Shown here: positions 45,311 through 57,015 of the stretch, piece after piece
Layout: each line of letters begins with the position of its first letter
Position numbering within the stretch: position 1 is the first letter of the stretch
DNA from: Zoroaster sp. YZ-2022
Lineage: Eukaryota > Echinodermata > Asteroidea > Forcipulatida > Zoroasteridae
Assembly (NCBI GenBank): GCA_029582265.1
Contig: CM055819.1
Coordinates: 8,926,135-8,990,134 of the forward strand
Length of the DNA stretch: 64,000 bases
Direction of reading: 5' to 3'
Translations under genes and position numbers: made by a program
Notes under the pieces: generated by a model
The model's input: only the letters and a program-made list of their open reading frames with translations
Told to the model about the DNA's origin: nothing
Database searches by the model: none

Positions 45311-46074
45311 AGTTTGTCTATATAAAACGTTAATTCTGTCTTATATAAATTATGGTATACTTGCCTCAGGCAACTGCTTCTCCAGCCTTCTCAACAGACT
45401 TTTTTCTTGTATAGTTTCCCATACCGAATCTTGCCGCACGAACTTTACTCAGGAGGGTCACAGAACTTTCTCCAGATACAGTTTTTACTCGGTGGGTCGT
45501 GACATTTCCCAGGTATGGAAGCCCTTGGGTCGTTAAATGGTAGGTTTTATAATGATTACAAATGTTCAACGGAGCGGCCGATGCCAATAGTTTGCCCAAA
45601 GCTGCCCAAAATACAGACTGAACAGTAGGACTTGTGTGTCAGAATCGTATCCGAAATGTTTTCAGATTCAATCAGATCCTTAGGGTTGTTTCTTGCGAAA
45701 TAAACATGTGTCAACAGTTTCATATTGTGCACTAGATTCCTTAGACAGCCCTTGAGCAACTTGGACACCTAAACGATACTGGGCTTCTCAACAATAATCA
45801 CACCCCTGTATCATAATCACAGAACCTACGCGAAACACACAGCGTCCATCCGTTACGTCTCTGTTTTGTGGCCGTTGCTCGCCACGCATCGCCATAAAAG
45901 TCACATAACCTCTTGAAACTAATTTCGATTTTTATACATGCATGCACCGGCGGCGGAAGTATTACAAAGCAATTAAGAAAAGCTCCCGATCCTCCCCCCC
46001 CCCCCGCCCCATTTTTGAACCACTTATTTACATGTAGCCTTGGGTATTTTTGTTTGTAACCAGTGGCACAAAAT
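45311..46074. other. Stretch without recognisable feature
   Basis: Possibly the decayed continuation of the LINE for the first 60 bases (LSYINYGI-like codons); afterwards nothing recognised. C run at 45997-46007. Confidence 0.4.
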
Positions 46075-46600
<526 letters not shown>

Positions 46601-47449
46601 TGCATAATAATAAAGGAAAACCCCTGATATGACCAAGATAAGAACACTTTATAATTATCCATGAATATATGTTTAAAAAATAGTCATCACAGAGCATCTA
46701 GAGCACTTAAACATCTGGTGCCGTTGGGTGGGCCTCAGACCCAACGCCGTCGTGGATTGGTAATGTGCACTCGCCTGATTCCATTCCCCAATATATGTAC
46801 ATGTATTTTGTTTTCTGCTGAAATGTCTCACACAGAGCCTCCTGAATACCAAATTTTTCCGCCCCGGACTCCACGCCGTGAGCTCGCTGGTTTGGATTTG
46901 CCTGCACTCTCCTTTCAAAATTATTCCTAACACGGCTGTTGCATGCATAAATTTGGCCCCCTGTTCGAAATTCCTGGCTACGCTGTAATCATTTACGAGA
47001 CAGTACTTGTTTCATATATATGAGATTATACAGTATGTACACTGTTTGTAATGAAAATGCCTGTAAATGCAACAAAGCTCAATAGGAATCAAGAGATATA
47101 CTTAAAAACAAACCTGTTAAAGTTTGAGCTCATTCCATTGTGTCAGTAACAAGAAAATACTGTAAATGCATTCAGAATTGTTAAAAATTGTTCAATCTAA
47201 TCTGCAAAATGGATCATAGTTGAGATCCATTTCAAATTTGTAATAGGCCCTACATTTCACGTTTACTCAAAAATGAAAACATGTCAGATGGAATAATTTC
47301 TTTATGATGTTTGGTACCATCACCAACTCACAATAAATAAGTTTTTTATATTAAATCAGTAAATTTTGTATATATAAATTGGAATATATAATATGTTTAC
47401 GAAAATATATGCTTCTGGGCTCTGGCCAGTTTAAACAACATATAAAGTT
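46601..47449. other. Stretch without convincing feature
   Basis: The segment 46700-46930 is more GC-rich than its surroundings and open in both strands, and CCTGGCTACGCTG at 46971 looks like one end of a hAT element, but no partner end or target duplication was found. Confidence 0.4.
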
Positions 47450-47560
47450 TAAATAGAGAATTAGCTGTTGCAAACTGCTTAATGTCCTAAAGGAACTGTA
47501 GTATAAAAATAGTAGTTATTGGCCTTACGTTTCGAACTTAGCAGGTTCATTCTCAAAATT
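47450..47560 (-). repeat. Dispersed tail repeat (CAATAACTAC family), minus copy
   Basis: The minus strand reads GAGAATGAACC-TGCTA-AGTTCGAAACGTAAGGCC and then the same order of words as 31447-31560, ending CAGCTAATTCTCTATTT. No foldback arm is attached here. Confidence 0.75.
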
Positions 47561-48595
47561 ATTTTAGACATCGAGAAGAGATAAAGCGATTTTTTTTTTA
47601 TTTATAAAAGTGTTTATGCAAATTGCACATAACGTCACTGATTTGTGAGAACATTAAAGGAACTTACATAGTATCAGCACCATTCTACATCAGAGAAACA
47701 CTCTAGTAAATATTGTCCCGTATTACAGTGTATGAGAAAACTCCCAGAGTTTGTGGTTTCATATAAGTTACCCTTCAATTCGCACTATTACGCCACGGTT
47801 GGTTGGGCCATAGAGTAACACAGCATGATGTCACTTCCTATAACCAATTTCTAAAAGAAATTTATCAGTGTTCCAATGAAAATAACAATTTCTGGAAATT
47901 TCTGTAACAATATCGTTATCAGATTATCTAATTAACAAATATTATCTAAAAGCTTACTTGGTGTAAAGTAATCCGTGCGAAATACATTGATCTTAATGTT
48001 GCCGTCTGGCAAAATTTTGTAAAACATTAAAACATAAACATGTTAGAGTTTTTCGTAGTGCCCAAAAGTATAGTGTTTCCATATTATATAAAGATTGTTA
48101 AAACACAAAACACAACCCTCAAATCAAGTTAAATTTGTTTGAGGTTTAATTTCTGTCACAATGAAATGCTAATATTTACGAGTCTGCCTTGATTTAAAAA
48201 AAATAGATCTGACATATTTGCTTGCAATTAATGGTGTAGAATATCTACAGAGCCTAACTGTTCAATCCTAACTTTCCATCAAAATACACACACCCATTCA
48301 TGAAAGTTGAAGGTAGACCCATCATAGGATGTGGAAGCCCATCATATTACAGGGTCTGAGATTTGTCACAGATTTTACAAAGAACTATTTAAATTTTTTT
48401 ACGAATAAATAATCACCAAAATATTTAGTATCCACAAAGCTCTGAAAAGTACAATTTGTTATTAACTCCATCAAAACAGTAGGACAATAATAACCTATAC
48501 ATATTGATGCATTCAATGACTGAAATTCCGTTGTCAGTTTATTACGAACAATAACACAATAGGCCTACTATTGGCGTTTTTGAAAATACAGTTAA
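47561..48595. other. Stretch without recognisable feature
   Basis: Nothing recognised. Confidence 0.45.
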
Positions 48596-48730
48596 GCATT
48601 CACTTCCAATATTCACATAAAATACAGTTAAATATTCACTTCCAATATTCACATAAAACACAGTTAAGCATTCACTTCCACTATTCACATAAAATACAGT
48701 TAAGCATTCACTTCCAATATTCACATAAAA
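48596..48730. repeat. 36-bp tandem repeat, nearly four copies
   Basis: Unit GCATTCACTTCCAATATTCA plus CATAAAATACAGTTAA. Because 36 is a multiple of three, the minus strand stays open and gives a repetitive peptide, but nothing suggests it is expressed. Confidence 0.9.
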
Positions 48731-49302
48731 TTTAATCTGCCATGCAAGGTTTTCGTTCTGAGTCACAGAGCAGAAACCAATGTAAGTGAATAACAACATT
48801 AAAAGTGAATAACAATCTAGACTACGCTAACAAATAAAATTTAAAAAATAAACAAATGAATGAATGAGTGCAGTTCAAATAAAAGGGTTATCACAGACAG
48901 CGCACAAAACATTTATAATGCTTGGCTAAATGAAATGTCAAGCGACACCAATGTGCATTATAAGTTCACTTACCTCTTATTACGGAAAGGCTTTGTGCTA
49001 GTCGGCAATGATTATAATGACGTGAGAATGGCGGCTGCAACAATTTATAATTATGACAATAATAATTCAATTAAAACTACATTTACAGTTAAATTTACAC
49101 TATGAAGTATCATGCATGATACCGCCTCTCTAAACCAGGGGCACATCCCAGAATTCATAAAATGCCCTCTCGGTGTGGGGGGGGGGGGGGGATTGAAGCA
49201 GTCTGGGGCGATTGAAGCAGCCTCCACGTGGCCCTCCCCGCAAGTAACACTAATGACAGTAGTGCGAAACTAACGCTTCAAACCGTAACGTGAATCATCA
49301 AC
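48731..49302. other. Stretch without recognisable feature
   Basis: The segment 49110-49170 (GATACCGCCTCTCTAAACC, AGGGGCA) resembles 53150-53185 on the far side of the LINE at 49303; both may be flanking or untranslated parts of that element. G run at 49178-49191. Confidence 0.4.
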
Positions 49303-52300
49303 ATGTCAACAGATGGACGACCTTTCAAGATTTTCTTATCTGAAATGGGAAATTACATCATCCTCCAACTGAACGTCGAAGGTCCCTCCGTCAGCAAGAG
49401 AGATGTTATACTAGAACTCGCCAAAACTCATTCGGCAGATGTACTGGCACTACAGGAAACACACACTACCGAAGACCAACAACTACCAATCGTTAGCTAC
49501 ACGGTAATTTCCTACTCTCACCACAGACAGTATGGCCTAGCTACGTACGTCAGAGACGATGTTCCTGCCTCCAAGATATGTTCTTCTAGTGCTGACAGCA
49601 ATGTCTGCTGGAATGCCATCACCGGCCCTTCCTTCGTTTTCTACACCAGTCCTCTTTTGTGGAGACTACAACTCCCTACATACATCCTGAGGATACAGGC
49701 GAGACGAATCAAGTGGTACGGCCCTTGTTGATTGGGCAAGTCAGAATGACCTCATGTCCATTCGATCCAAAACAACCAGCCTCGTTCAATAGCGCAAGAT
49801 GGGGAACTGGAACAAATCCAGACTTAGCCTTCATAGACTGCAGGCCAGAGACGCCACATGCTGAGCATCAAGTACTGGCACCATTTCCCCGCTCACAACA
49901 TAGGCCATCATTAATCACCACTGGTACCTACATCAAACCTACCAACTCGTCCAACAAACCTCGATGGAACTTCAAGAAGGCTAATTGGGAAGGTTTCACC
50001 GCCAAGCTTGAAACCATTCTCCATGACTACAGTAGCACCCCTATACAAGATATCGACAAGGCATACACCACCATTTGTGATGCATTTTCCTCTGCAGCCA
50101 AAGCCCACATCCCTCGTGGTGCTCGCAAATTGTACATCCCAGGCTGGTCTGTTCCCCATTGTATGAAATATTCAAGGAATCCACCACATCAGAAGACCGC
50201 AAAGCAGCAGCTGATAACCTCATCAATCAGCTGGATACAGACCGTCAAAACATCTGGATTGAATGTGTATCTAACCTTGACCTGACACATTCAAGCAGAC
50301 AGGCCTGGAAGATCTTCAACCAGCTCACAAGCGACACTAAGCTCAGGAAGAATGACTACCCTGTCACCGCTAATGCCGTAGCATCCCAACTATTGAAAAA
50401 TGGAAAATTTAAAGGAGATCCGAAAGATAACAGAAGAGTCCTCACAGAGTTATCCCAGACAGCCTCAAGTCCATCAGTCGATGCAAATTACACAGGAGGC
50501 TTCACCCTAGAAGAACTCGAAAAGGCTCTTCCGAACTGCAAAAGTGGGAAAGCTCCAGGCCCAGACAGAATTCACAATGAGTTCCTTCAGCACTTGGGAC
50601 TATCGTCAAAAGCTGCCCTTCTGCACTTTTTTAACAGTTGCCTCTCACATATCTGCCATTCCCAAACCAAGCAAGCCACTTGACGATTCCAAGAGCTACA
50701 GGCCAATCTCATTACTGTGTACAACCTACAAGCTGTACGAAAGACTGCTGCTCGAGAGAATCATCATGCTAGTCGTTGAAGATTTCCTTCCCGATGAGCA
50801 GGCCCTAGTCGGTGCACACTCGACCAAGTCCTCAATCTCACCGAGGACATCGAGGCCTCGTTCCAGCACAAAATGCAGGTGGGAGCTGTATTTGTAGACC
50901 TTACAGCAACCTACGATACCATCTGGCACCGTGGCCTAGCCCTAAAATCACACTAGTACTTCCCCAGCAAGCACCCCATCAAGATGATCATGGAGCCCAT
51001 CAGCAATCGGTCTTTCACACTCCAACTTGGAGACAAGAAGAGCAGACTACGCCGCCTGCGCCGCCTGCGCAATGGCCTACCACAAGGATCGGTCCTTGCA
51101 CCAACCGTTTTCAACATCTATACGGCAGACCTCCCATTCACCACAAGCAAGAAGTACATTTATGCAGACGACACATGCCTTGTAACCCCAGCGAAGACAC
51201 ACGATGAACTGTCGGCTATCCTCACCGAGGACATGGAAGCTCTTGAAACCTACTTCCACAAGTGGCATCTGATTCTGAGTGTTGGGAAGACCGTTGCCTC
51301 AGCATTCCACCTAAACAACAGACAAGCAAAACACACTCTAAGTGTATCCCTGGGTGAAAGAAAGCTGGACCATGCTCACAACCCAACGTATCTCGGTGTG
51401 ACCCTGGACAGGATTTTGTCCTACAGAACTCAACTTGAAAAGCTGAAAAAGAAAGTAGGCACCAGAGTCAACCTCATCAGGAAAGTAGCTGGTACAAAAT
51501 GTGGAGCGAATACGCCCACCCTGCGGACCTCCACTCTGGCCCTGGTATACGCGCCGGCCGAATACCGTGCTCCGGTCTGGAGTGCAAGCTCGCATACGCC
51601 GATGTTGGACACAGAGCTAAACGCCTCCATGAGACTAGTCAGCGGGACAGTCAAATCGACCCCCATATCCAGTCCAGGGCGAGATTAGCCATTGGGCCGG
51701 TGGGGCCGGGGCCCAGGGGCCCTTGGCTCTCAGGGGCCCTTCGGGGAAACTGGACCGCGCGGCGCGGTACTGGGTTTGAGGCCCTGACAAGGGCTCCTGG
51801 GGCCCGGCCTTCAGGGCCCCCCCCCCCCCAGGCTGGAGGTCCCTGCTGGGGACCCCTTAAAGTGGGCCCTTTGAGGACCACTGCTACACCGTACAAAGCC
51901 CAGCTTTGTACGGTGTAGGCTAGCAGGGGCCCTTGTCTCTCACAGGCCCTTGGGGGGAACTGGGACACGAGGCCTAAAATGAAATGTATAGGTTAATCAA
52001 ATATCAAATGTGTGCGGGCCCCGCCCCTCCTCTGTACAGTAGTGGTTCTCGCTGGGTCTGAGCCTCAAACGCAGGCTCCTGGGGGCTGGGGCCCTCCAGG
52101 CTGGGGGTCCAAAGTGGGCCCTTTGAGGACCACTGCTCCACCGTACTGTGAAGCAGTGGTCCTCAAAGGGCCCACTTTGAGAGGTCCCATTGAGGAGGGG
52201 CCTCAGGGGGGCCTTGAAAAATGATCGGCCTAGGGGCCCTAGTGGGGGTTAATCCGTCCCTGATCCAGTCTCCCAGTACTTGCCCACATCCCACCACCTC

Positions 52301-52560
52301 ACTTCCGATGTGAAGCGCTCACTGCCAAGACAGCCTGGAGAGCTGCATCTGACAGAAAACATCTCTTACACAGAGCTGTGACAGGTGATCCTCTGCCAAC
52401 TCGGCTCCCATCCTGGTCCCCGTTCTCATTGAGGGCTCGCCCTTACTTGGGAGACCGGGAAATGCCATATATAAGAGGCCATCGCAAAGCCGCTGCTGAG
52501 CAACTCACCATAGAGAAATGGTCCGCAGAGTGGGAGAGTGATGATAATGCCCTCAAAAGT
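49303..52560 (+). pseudogene. Non-LTR retrotransposon ORF2, endonuclease plus reverse transcriptase, broken
   Basis: Nearly full-length but decayed LINE protein. N-terminus: apurinic-type endonuclease (ILQLNVEGPSVSKRD, DVLALQETHT, YGLATYVRDDV at about residues 22-90); the middle of this domain is deleted near 49650. Then NSARWGTGTNPDLAFID and KPRWNFKKANWEGF. Reverse transcriptase: GKAPGPDRIHNEFL (about 50550), SYRPISLLCT (50695), VFVDLTATYDTIWHRG (50885), NGLPQGSVLAPTVFNIYTAD (51070), YADDTCLV (active site, 51160), NPTYLGVTLDR (51385). The C-terminal part is interrupted by a hAT element at 51675 and resumes at about 52270 with LAHIPPPHFRCEALTAKTAW and DPLPTRLPSW. At least four frame breaks. 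The clade was not determined. Confidence 0.93.
51675..52262. mobile_element. 588-bp hAT-type element inserted in the LINE
   Basis: The left end CAGGGCGAGATTAGCC and the inverted right end CAGGGACGGATTAACC agree at 13 of 16 positions; the flanks are the perfect direct repeat ATCCAGTC (51667-51674 and 52263-52270). GGATTAACC-type ends with 8-bp duplications are known from hAT families. The interior is GC-rich, built of GGGCCC-type words, and contains two inverted repeats (51883-51917 and about 52108-52185). No transposase. Confidence 0.93.
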
Positions 52561-53113
52561 ACCGAGAGAGAGAGAGAGACTTTTGACTTTTCAATGAAAA
52601 ACTTTATTTACAATTCAAAATATACAATAAAAGAGTAGTGAATAAATACAGATCATTTAACAAATTTGGAAAACAATAATACATTTTTAAGTAAAACAAA
52701 AAGAGCAAATATTCGGTACATGTTATTGAAACAATAAATAGTACTAAGTTTGGAGTGTAGAGATACACATTTAGAATAAGAATTATTATAATGAATACTA
52801 AAACCAATAAGTATAAAGCTCCTCAGAAAAAGAGAAAGTAAGAAGAAATGAGAAAAGGGGAAAGGGGTTCCAGTGCGGTGGGCGCGGCAACACGTTTTTT
52901 GGCGTGAGCCGAACCCACCGTGGTTCCCCTGGGGTGGGGAGCCACTGGCATTACTGGTGTGGGCCTTATATCCCACTCCAGCGGCTCCCAAAGACAAAGG
53001 TTAGAAAGAGAAGAAAAGAAAATGTCCCCAAAAGGGGACGAGAGAGGGGACCGAGAGTGGTCAGAAAGGAGGAGCAAAATAAGTAAAATTTTAACCGGGT
53101 TTAAATCAGCCAT
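52561..53113 (-). other. Unclassified minus-strand unit with AATAAA near its end
   Basis: Read on the minus strand from 53113 there is an open frame of 96 codons starting MADLNPVK with an internal LEWDIRPTPVMPVAPHP, then about 250 AT-rich bases ending TTGTAAATAAAGTTTTTCA just before a (GA)n run at 52563-52576. This looks like the 3' end of a transcript or of a retroposed copy, placed against the end of the LINE at 52560. I recognise no protein family. Confidence 0.3.
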
Positions 53114-53524
53114 GTCAGCTTGTCATTAAAAGTTATATTCACTTAGAGTAACATGATACTGCCCCCTAAACCAGGGGCATAACTCATATAACTGCCATTG
53201 CAATGAGAGGGTACAAAAAGAGTTCGTGCGCTGGGTTGGCCTGTTAGTTCATGCCCATTAGTGTCCCTGGTTTTCAGATGTGGTAGATTACACTGCACAA
53301 AATTTCTGTATTTTTACACAAATTTTTTGTCTGTTTTTTCCTTTTACATGTTTTTGATGTAAATAAACCTGTATCTGTCAGTATTATTGTATTTATTTTC
53401 ACATATTTTTTTAATTTTACCCATACTTTCATAATTCAACCATAGAATTTGTAAAAATACAGTCGAATTATGCGAATTCTTTGTTTTTTACAGCAGTTGT
53501 GTAGTAAATGTGCATGTGGAGTGG
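53114..53524. other. Stretch without recognisable feature
   Basis: The part 53150-53215 resembles 49110-49170; otherwise T-rich and unassigned. Confidence 0.4.
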
Positions 53525-53799
53525 AGTGTCGTGGCCGAGCGGTCTAGCTCACCGAACTCAAGTTCTGGTGTTGCCAGCAGCAGGGTGTGGGTTCGAGCCC
53601 CGGTCGTGACACTTGTGTCCTTGAGCAAGGTACTTAACCATAATTGCTTCGTCCTTCGGATGGGACGTAAAGCCATAGGTCCCGTGTGTTGTGTAATGCG
53701 CGTTAAAAAAAATTAAAAAATGCGCCTTGAGCACCACTTAGTTGGTGGATACGTGCGCTATATAAGTCCACACATTATTATTATTATTATTATTATTAT
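53525..53799 (+). mobile_element. tRNA-Leu-derived SINE, short-body subfamily, complete
   Basis: The head 53528-53610 (83 nt, as long as a tRNA-Leu) has GTGGCCGAGCGGTCTAG (A box and D arm), ACTCAAGTTCTGGT (anticodon stem-loop, CAA), a long variable arm and the B box GGGTTCGAGCCCC. It continues with CACTTGTGTCCTTGAGCAAG, a short middle part (GATGGGACGTAAAGCC, ATAGGTCCC), then GCGCCTTGAGCACCAC, GGATACGTGCGCTATATAAG and (ATT)n. The head is too altered beyond the arms to be a working tRNA. Confidence 0.92.
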
Positions 53800-54479
53800 G
53801 TGTTTGGCTTTCTATAGCAAAATAATAACAGGTCTGTTATTATATTTTACAAAATTAACGGTTAAATAAAATAACAGGCAAAGTGCCGGCAACTCTGTTG
53901 ACAGCACTTTCTGTCAATTTACAAAGAAATGTTTTAGAGTGTAGTATACAAGCAACGGCGGTGGAATGATTTTGAAAGTGGGTGGGGGAGGGAACTCCTA
54001 CCAGCGAGCGGAGCGAGCCAGTGAGCAAAGCGAGCTCGCGGAGTGGGGTCCGAGGCCCGCTTAAGGGCCCGGGATTTTTTTCATTCAGGAGGCTCGTGTG
54101 AGCATTTGTGAGTTATTTCAGATTATAAAATGTGATTTTATTGAGTCCATTTTAGAAAATGATTTCCTAATCTTAACCACAATTTATTTAAGTTTATTAG
54201 ATAACAACAAAAAGACTCCAAAATAAATATGAATTGACAGTGTTAAATTAGCATTCGCCTGCGGGGAAGAAACATTTGGGGAGTTTTAAACATATGGAGA
54301 ATTATAAAGTGTTCTTATCTGGGTTGGGTGTTTTTCTTTATTATTATGCACGGTTGAAAATGTACATGTATGTAAAAAATATGATATAAATTTGTAATAA
54401 GCCAGGCAGAATTATTAGATGAATTATTGCATTGGTAATCCCCTCTATAAATTATTAGGACGTGGAGGCGGGGATAAAA
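53800..54479. other. Stretch without convincing feature
   Basis: The words GAGCGGAGCGAGCCAG and GCAAAGCGAGCTCGCGG at 54003-54042 are of a type common inside hAT-derived repeats, but no ends were found. Confidence 0.4.
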
Positions 54480-54800
54480 ACGCGTATCCTCAAGGATTTC
54501 AGCCCCTGCCATTTTTGTAATTTTTCAGACAGCCGCCAGCCTGGTGTAAATTTCATAGGATGATTCCAAATTCCAATAACCGTACCTAACAGTTGACTTG
54601 TCCTAACCCACCCCCAAGCCCACCCCACTTCAACCTCAGCAAAAAATAAATAAATAAATAAAAAGTAAGTTCGGATTGAAACATTAATTTGTATAAAACA
54701 AAATTTTAAAAACATTATTATTAGGAACATTTTAAACCATTTTGGGAAAATTTGGGGGAAATCCTTTGAACATTTACGGAAATATTTTGTGCAAGTTTTG
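54480..54800 (-). repeat. Dispersed repeat, partner of 46075-46600
   Basis: The minus strand reads ATGTTCCTAATAATAATG, a TAAATA run, GAAGTGGGGTGGGCTTGGG, GTTAGGACAAGTCAAC and GGAATTTGGAATCATCC in the order seen at 46075-46600. Confidence 0.6.
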
Positions 54801-55113
54801 AAATTGTTTTGATTTAGTTTTACAGAATCGTTAACTCTACTGGTTACAAACAAAACTACTCAAGGCAAACGTTTGGTTCAAGTTTGCTTCAGTGGGAGAA
54901 GGTGCAAAATCAAGCTCTTTTCTAAAGTGGGGGATTGGTATTATACAATGAAACATGTTGTGTAATTGTGTGTCTCTTTAAGTAACAGAAAATGTTTTAA
55001 ACTTACGTGGGAAGTTCATTGAACTTTCATTCAGTAATAAAACATGCATAAATAAGTCTAGAACTTGCTTTCGGTGATGACGCGATGTCTAAAAATAGGT
55101 TTTCTAAGAAAGC
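54801..55113. other. Short unassigned segment
   Basis: Nothing recognised. Confidence 0.4.
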
Positions 55114-55410
55114 TTAGGCCAAAAATGTTTTTTTTTGTCCTTCTTTTTTTGCCAACAGGGAAATACGTGATACATAGTATACGCAGGGACCAAATTTCCC
55201 ATATACAAAGCATGGTGGCAAAGAGATGCCTCACAAATCGGGCAAACGTTCATACCCCTATGTGAAAAAGTCGTTTAAAGCACAGCACGGCAGAATTCCA
55301 AATGATCCAGCAATTTTGGGTGCAATTGGACATCGTTTCATAGCAACAACAAAAAAGAAAATTAAAAATGCCGACGCGAGGGTCAGAATCCGGAGACTTT
55401 GTTGGCCTTA
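55114..55410 (+). mobile_element. GGCCAA-ended MITE family, copy with good right end
   Basis: Ends TTAGGCCAAAAATG and CGGAGACTTTGTTGGCCTTA. The segment with TTTCTGGTCATCGG next to the left end is missing, the right end is the best preserved of the family. Confidence 0.82.
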
Positions 55411-56256
55411 ATTGTACACGTAAATCTAGAGGGGCACGCCTTCGGTATAGGCGTGGGATAGTTGGATGGCGCAGTGGACGCCCCTCGGGTACCTTGCTCG
55501 TGCGCTGGGAAGATAATCGAAATTAATCATTAGTAGAATTAAAGGATTACAGAGGATTAGACGGGATTAGAAGTGCGTGCTGAGAAGGCGTGTGGTTCTT
55601 CATCAAATCACTAGCGGACTACAGCGAACAGAATTTGCCGAGCGTCAGAAAGACTGGATTTTCCTGCGAACTGTGAGTGTTATGGCGAGTTGCCCAGGAG
55701 TTTAACTTCAAGTAAGGCTGTAAAAAATACAGTTAGAAAGAAGTCCACGAAAAGAAGTCAACTGGGCAGTTTTAGTGATTCCTGTGTATATTTGGAAATC
55801 ACCTTATTATCGCCAATTGAAGTCACCAAGCTATTCAAGAATAGACAGCCGCTGAGTGCTTAAAATCGGAAGGTGTAAGCCAATTTTAATAACTGTATTA
55901 TTTATAATAGTATAAAGCTTGATTTAAACTCTGTAATAATCGTGTAAACTTGATCACTTCGTGTTAATTAAACCACTTGAATAGTTGCTGTTACAAATAA
56001 CGAGTGTAACCTTGTTGGAGTTCTTTGTTGCGTCTAGAAATTTCTGGAGCACGCGGAAGTCCCAAATTATATCGCTGTGGGAATCGCTGACCGTAACAAA
56101 CAGTTGATGGGGTTCAAGCATGCATGATTGCTCTACATGCTCGCTTGAAGAACGCGGCCAGGTCAGGAAACCTTCCTAAATGGAAGCTTTCAAATTCTGA
56201 TCTGAATTTAAAAAAAAATAGAACCGTCATGAAGCCATACATATAAAAATGTCATC
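55411..56256. other. Unassigned stretch, possibly a solo LTR
   Basis: The segment ends GACCGTAACA at 56098 and could be a solitary long terminal repeat of a retrotransposon starting TGT near 55413, but no second copy, target duplication or primer-binding site was found. Confidence 0.25.
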
Positions 56257-56410
56257 TCCTGAGGACGATCAGAGTGTACTGATTGAAACGTCGAGTTGTA
56301 ACCTCCAGTTCTTTTCAGAACTAATTACTACTCAATATAGAGAACTTCACATGGTGTCACCGCAATTAGTCTTACTTATCCTCTTCACCATGCAAAGCTA
56401 CAAGTTTTAC
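56257..56410 (+). repeat. Dispersed Penelope-like tail repeat, copy 3
   Basis: Begins CCTGAGGAC, has a 6-bp hairpin GATCAG/CTGATT, then GAAACGTCGAG, and ends CACCATGCAAAGC. CTGAGGA plus hairpin plus GAAAC matches the outline of a hammerhead core (CTGANGA...GAAA) but the base pair next to the core is not formed. Related to 5493 and 9391. Confidence 0.65.
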
Positions 56411-56428
56411 CTAAAAATGTCAAGCTTG

Positions 56429-56431
56429 TAT

Positions 56432-56462
<31 letters not shown>

Positions 56463-57015
56463 TATATTTATTTCAAAATATTTAACCTGGGTAGGCCATT
56501 TACCTTCCGGTATTCTTCCTAGGCGCCCAGGAGATACAAAGTAATGCAATACTATATAAAGAAATAAAAAAGAACTTAATATAGATACTACAGATAACTA
56601 AATACTTAATGTATAGATACAGATGTCTTTATACATTTAAAACATAATCTTTTAGTGAACGTTTAAAGCTTAATATATCACCAGCCCCTTTTATTGCATT
56701 TGGTAATTCGTTATAATACGAAGGTCCTACATGTTGAAAAGACTGTCTAAAAAGTTCCACTCTAGGTTTTGGAACATATAACATATTAGCTTGAACATTA
56801 CGGGTATTATAAAAATTTAAATCAGAAGCCGTTGATATAAGATCAGACATATAATTAGGGGCTGTACCATTTAAACACCTATACATTAAAATACCATTAA
56901 AATAATCTCGTCTCTGAGTAACTGTAGGAATATTTAACATTTTAAGAAGGTCATATGGACTAATATTCCAATCGTAGTTATTTGTCAGTAAGCGTGCCAT
57001 TCTGTTTTGTATCAT
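56429..57015 (-). pseudogene. Non-LTR retrotransposon, C-terminal domain and 3' end
   Basis: The minus strand encodes an uninterrupted 128-codon frame (57015-56629), the domain after the reverse transcriptase of a CR1/Rex-like LINE: IQNRMARLLTNNYDW, LKMLNIPTVTQRRDYFNG, MYRCLNGTAPNYMSDL, TRNVQANMLYVPKPR, LFRQSFQHVGPSYYNELP and SFKRSLKDYV before the stop. The 3' untranslated part follows (56628-56468, with CTCCTGGGCGCCTAGGAAG and CCTACCCAGGTTAAATATTT) and ends in a (TAAA)n tail at 56429-56467. The intact frame suggests a relatively young, strongly 5'-truncated insertion. No palm motifs are present. Confidence 0.9.

Noticed and set aside
46971..46983. Right end of a hAT element (CCTGGCTACGCTG)
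   Set aside because: No matching left end and no copy of the flanking TAATCATT upstream.
48542..48799. A repetitive 85-codon minus-strand protein
   Set aside because: It is the translation of the 36-bp tandem repeat; no start context or splice signals.
53528..53610. A genuine tRNA-Leu(CAA) gene
   Set aside because: It is followed by the constant SINE body and an (ATT)n tail, and the same unit occurs at 61403 and, truncated, at 25105.
55413..56098. A solo LTR starting TGT and ending ACA
   Set aside because: No target duplication, no second LTR and no convincing primer-binding site; kept only as a remark in the annotation.
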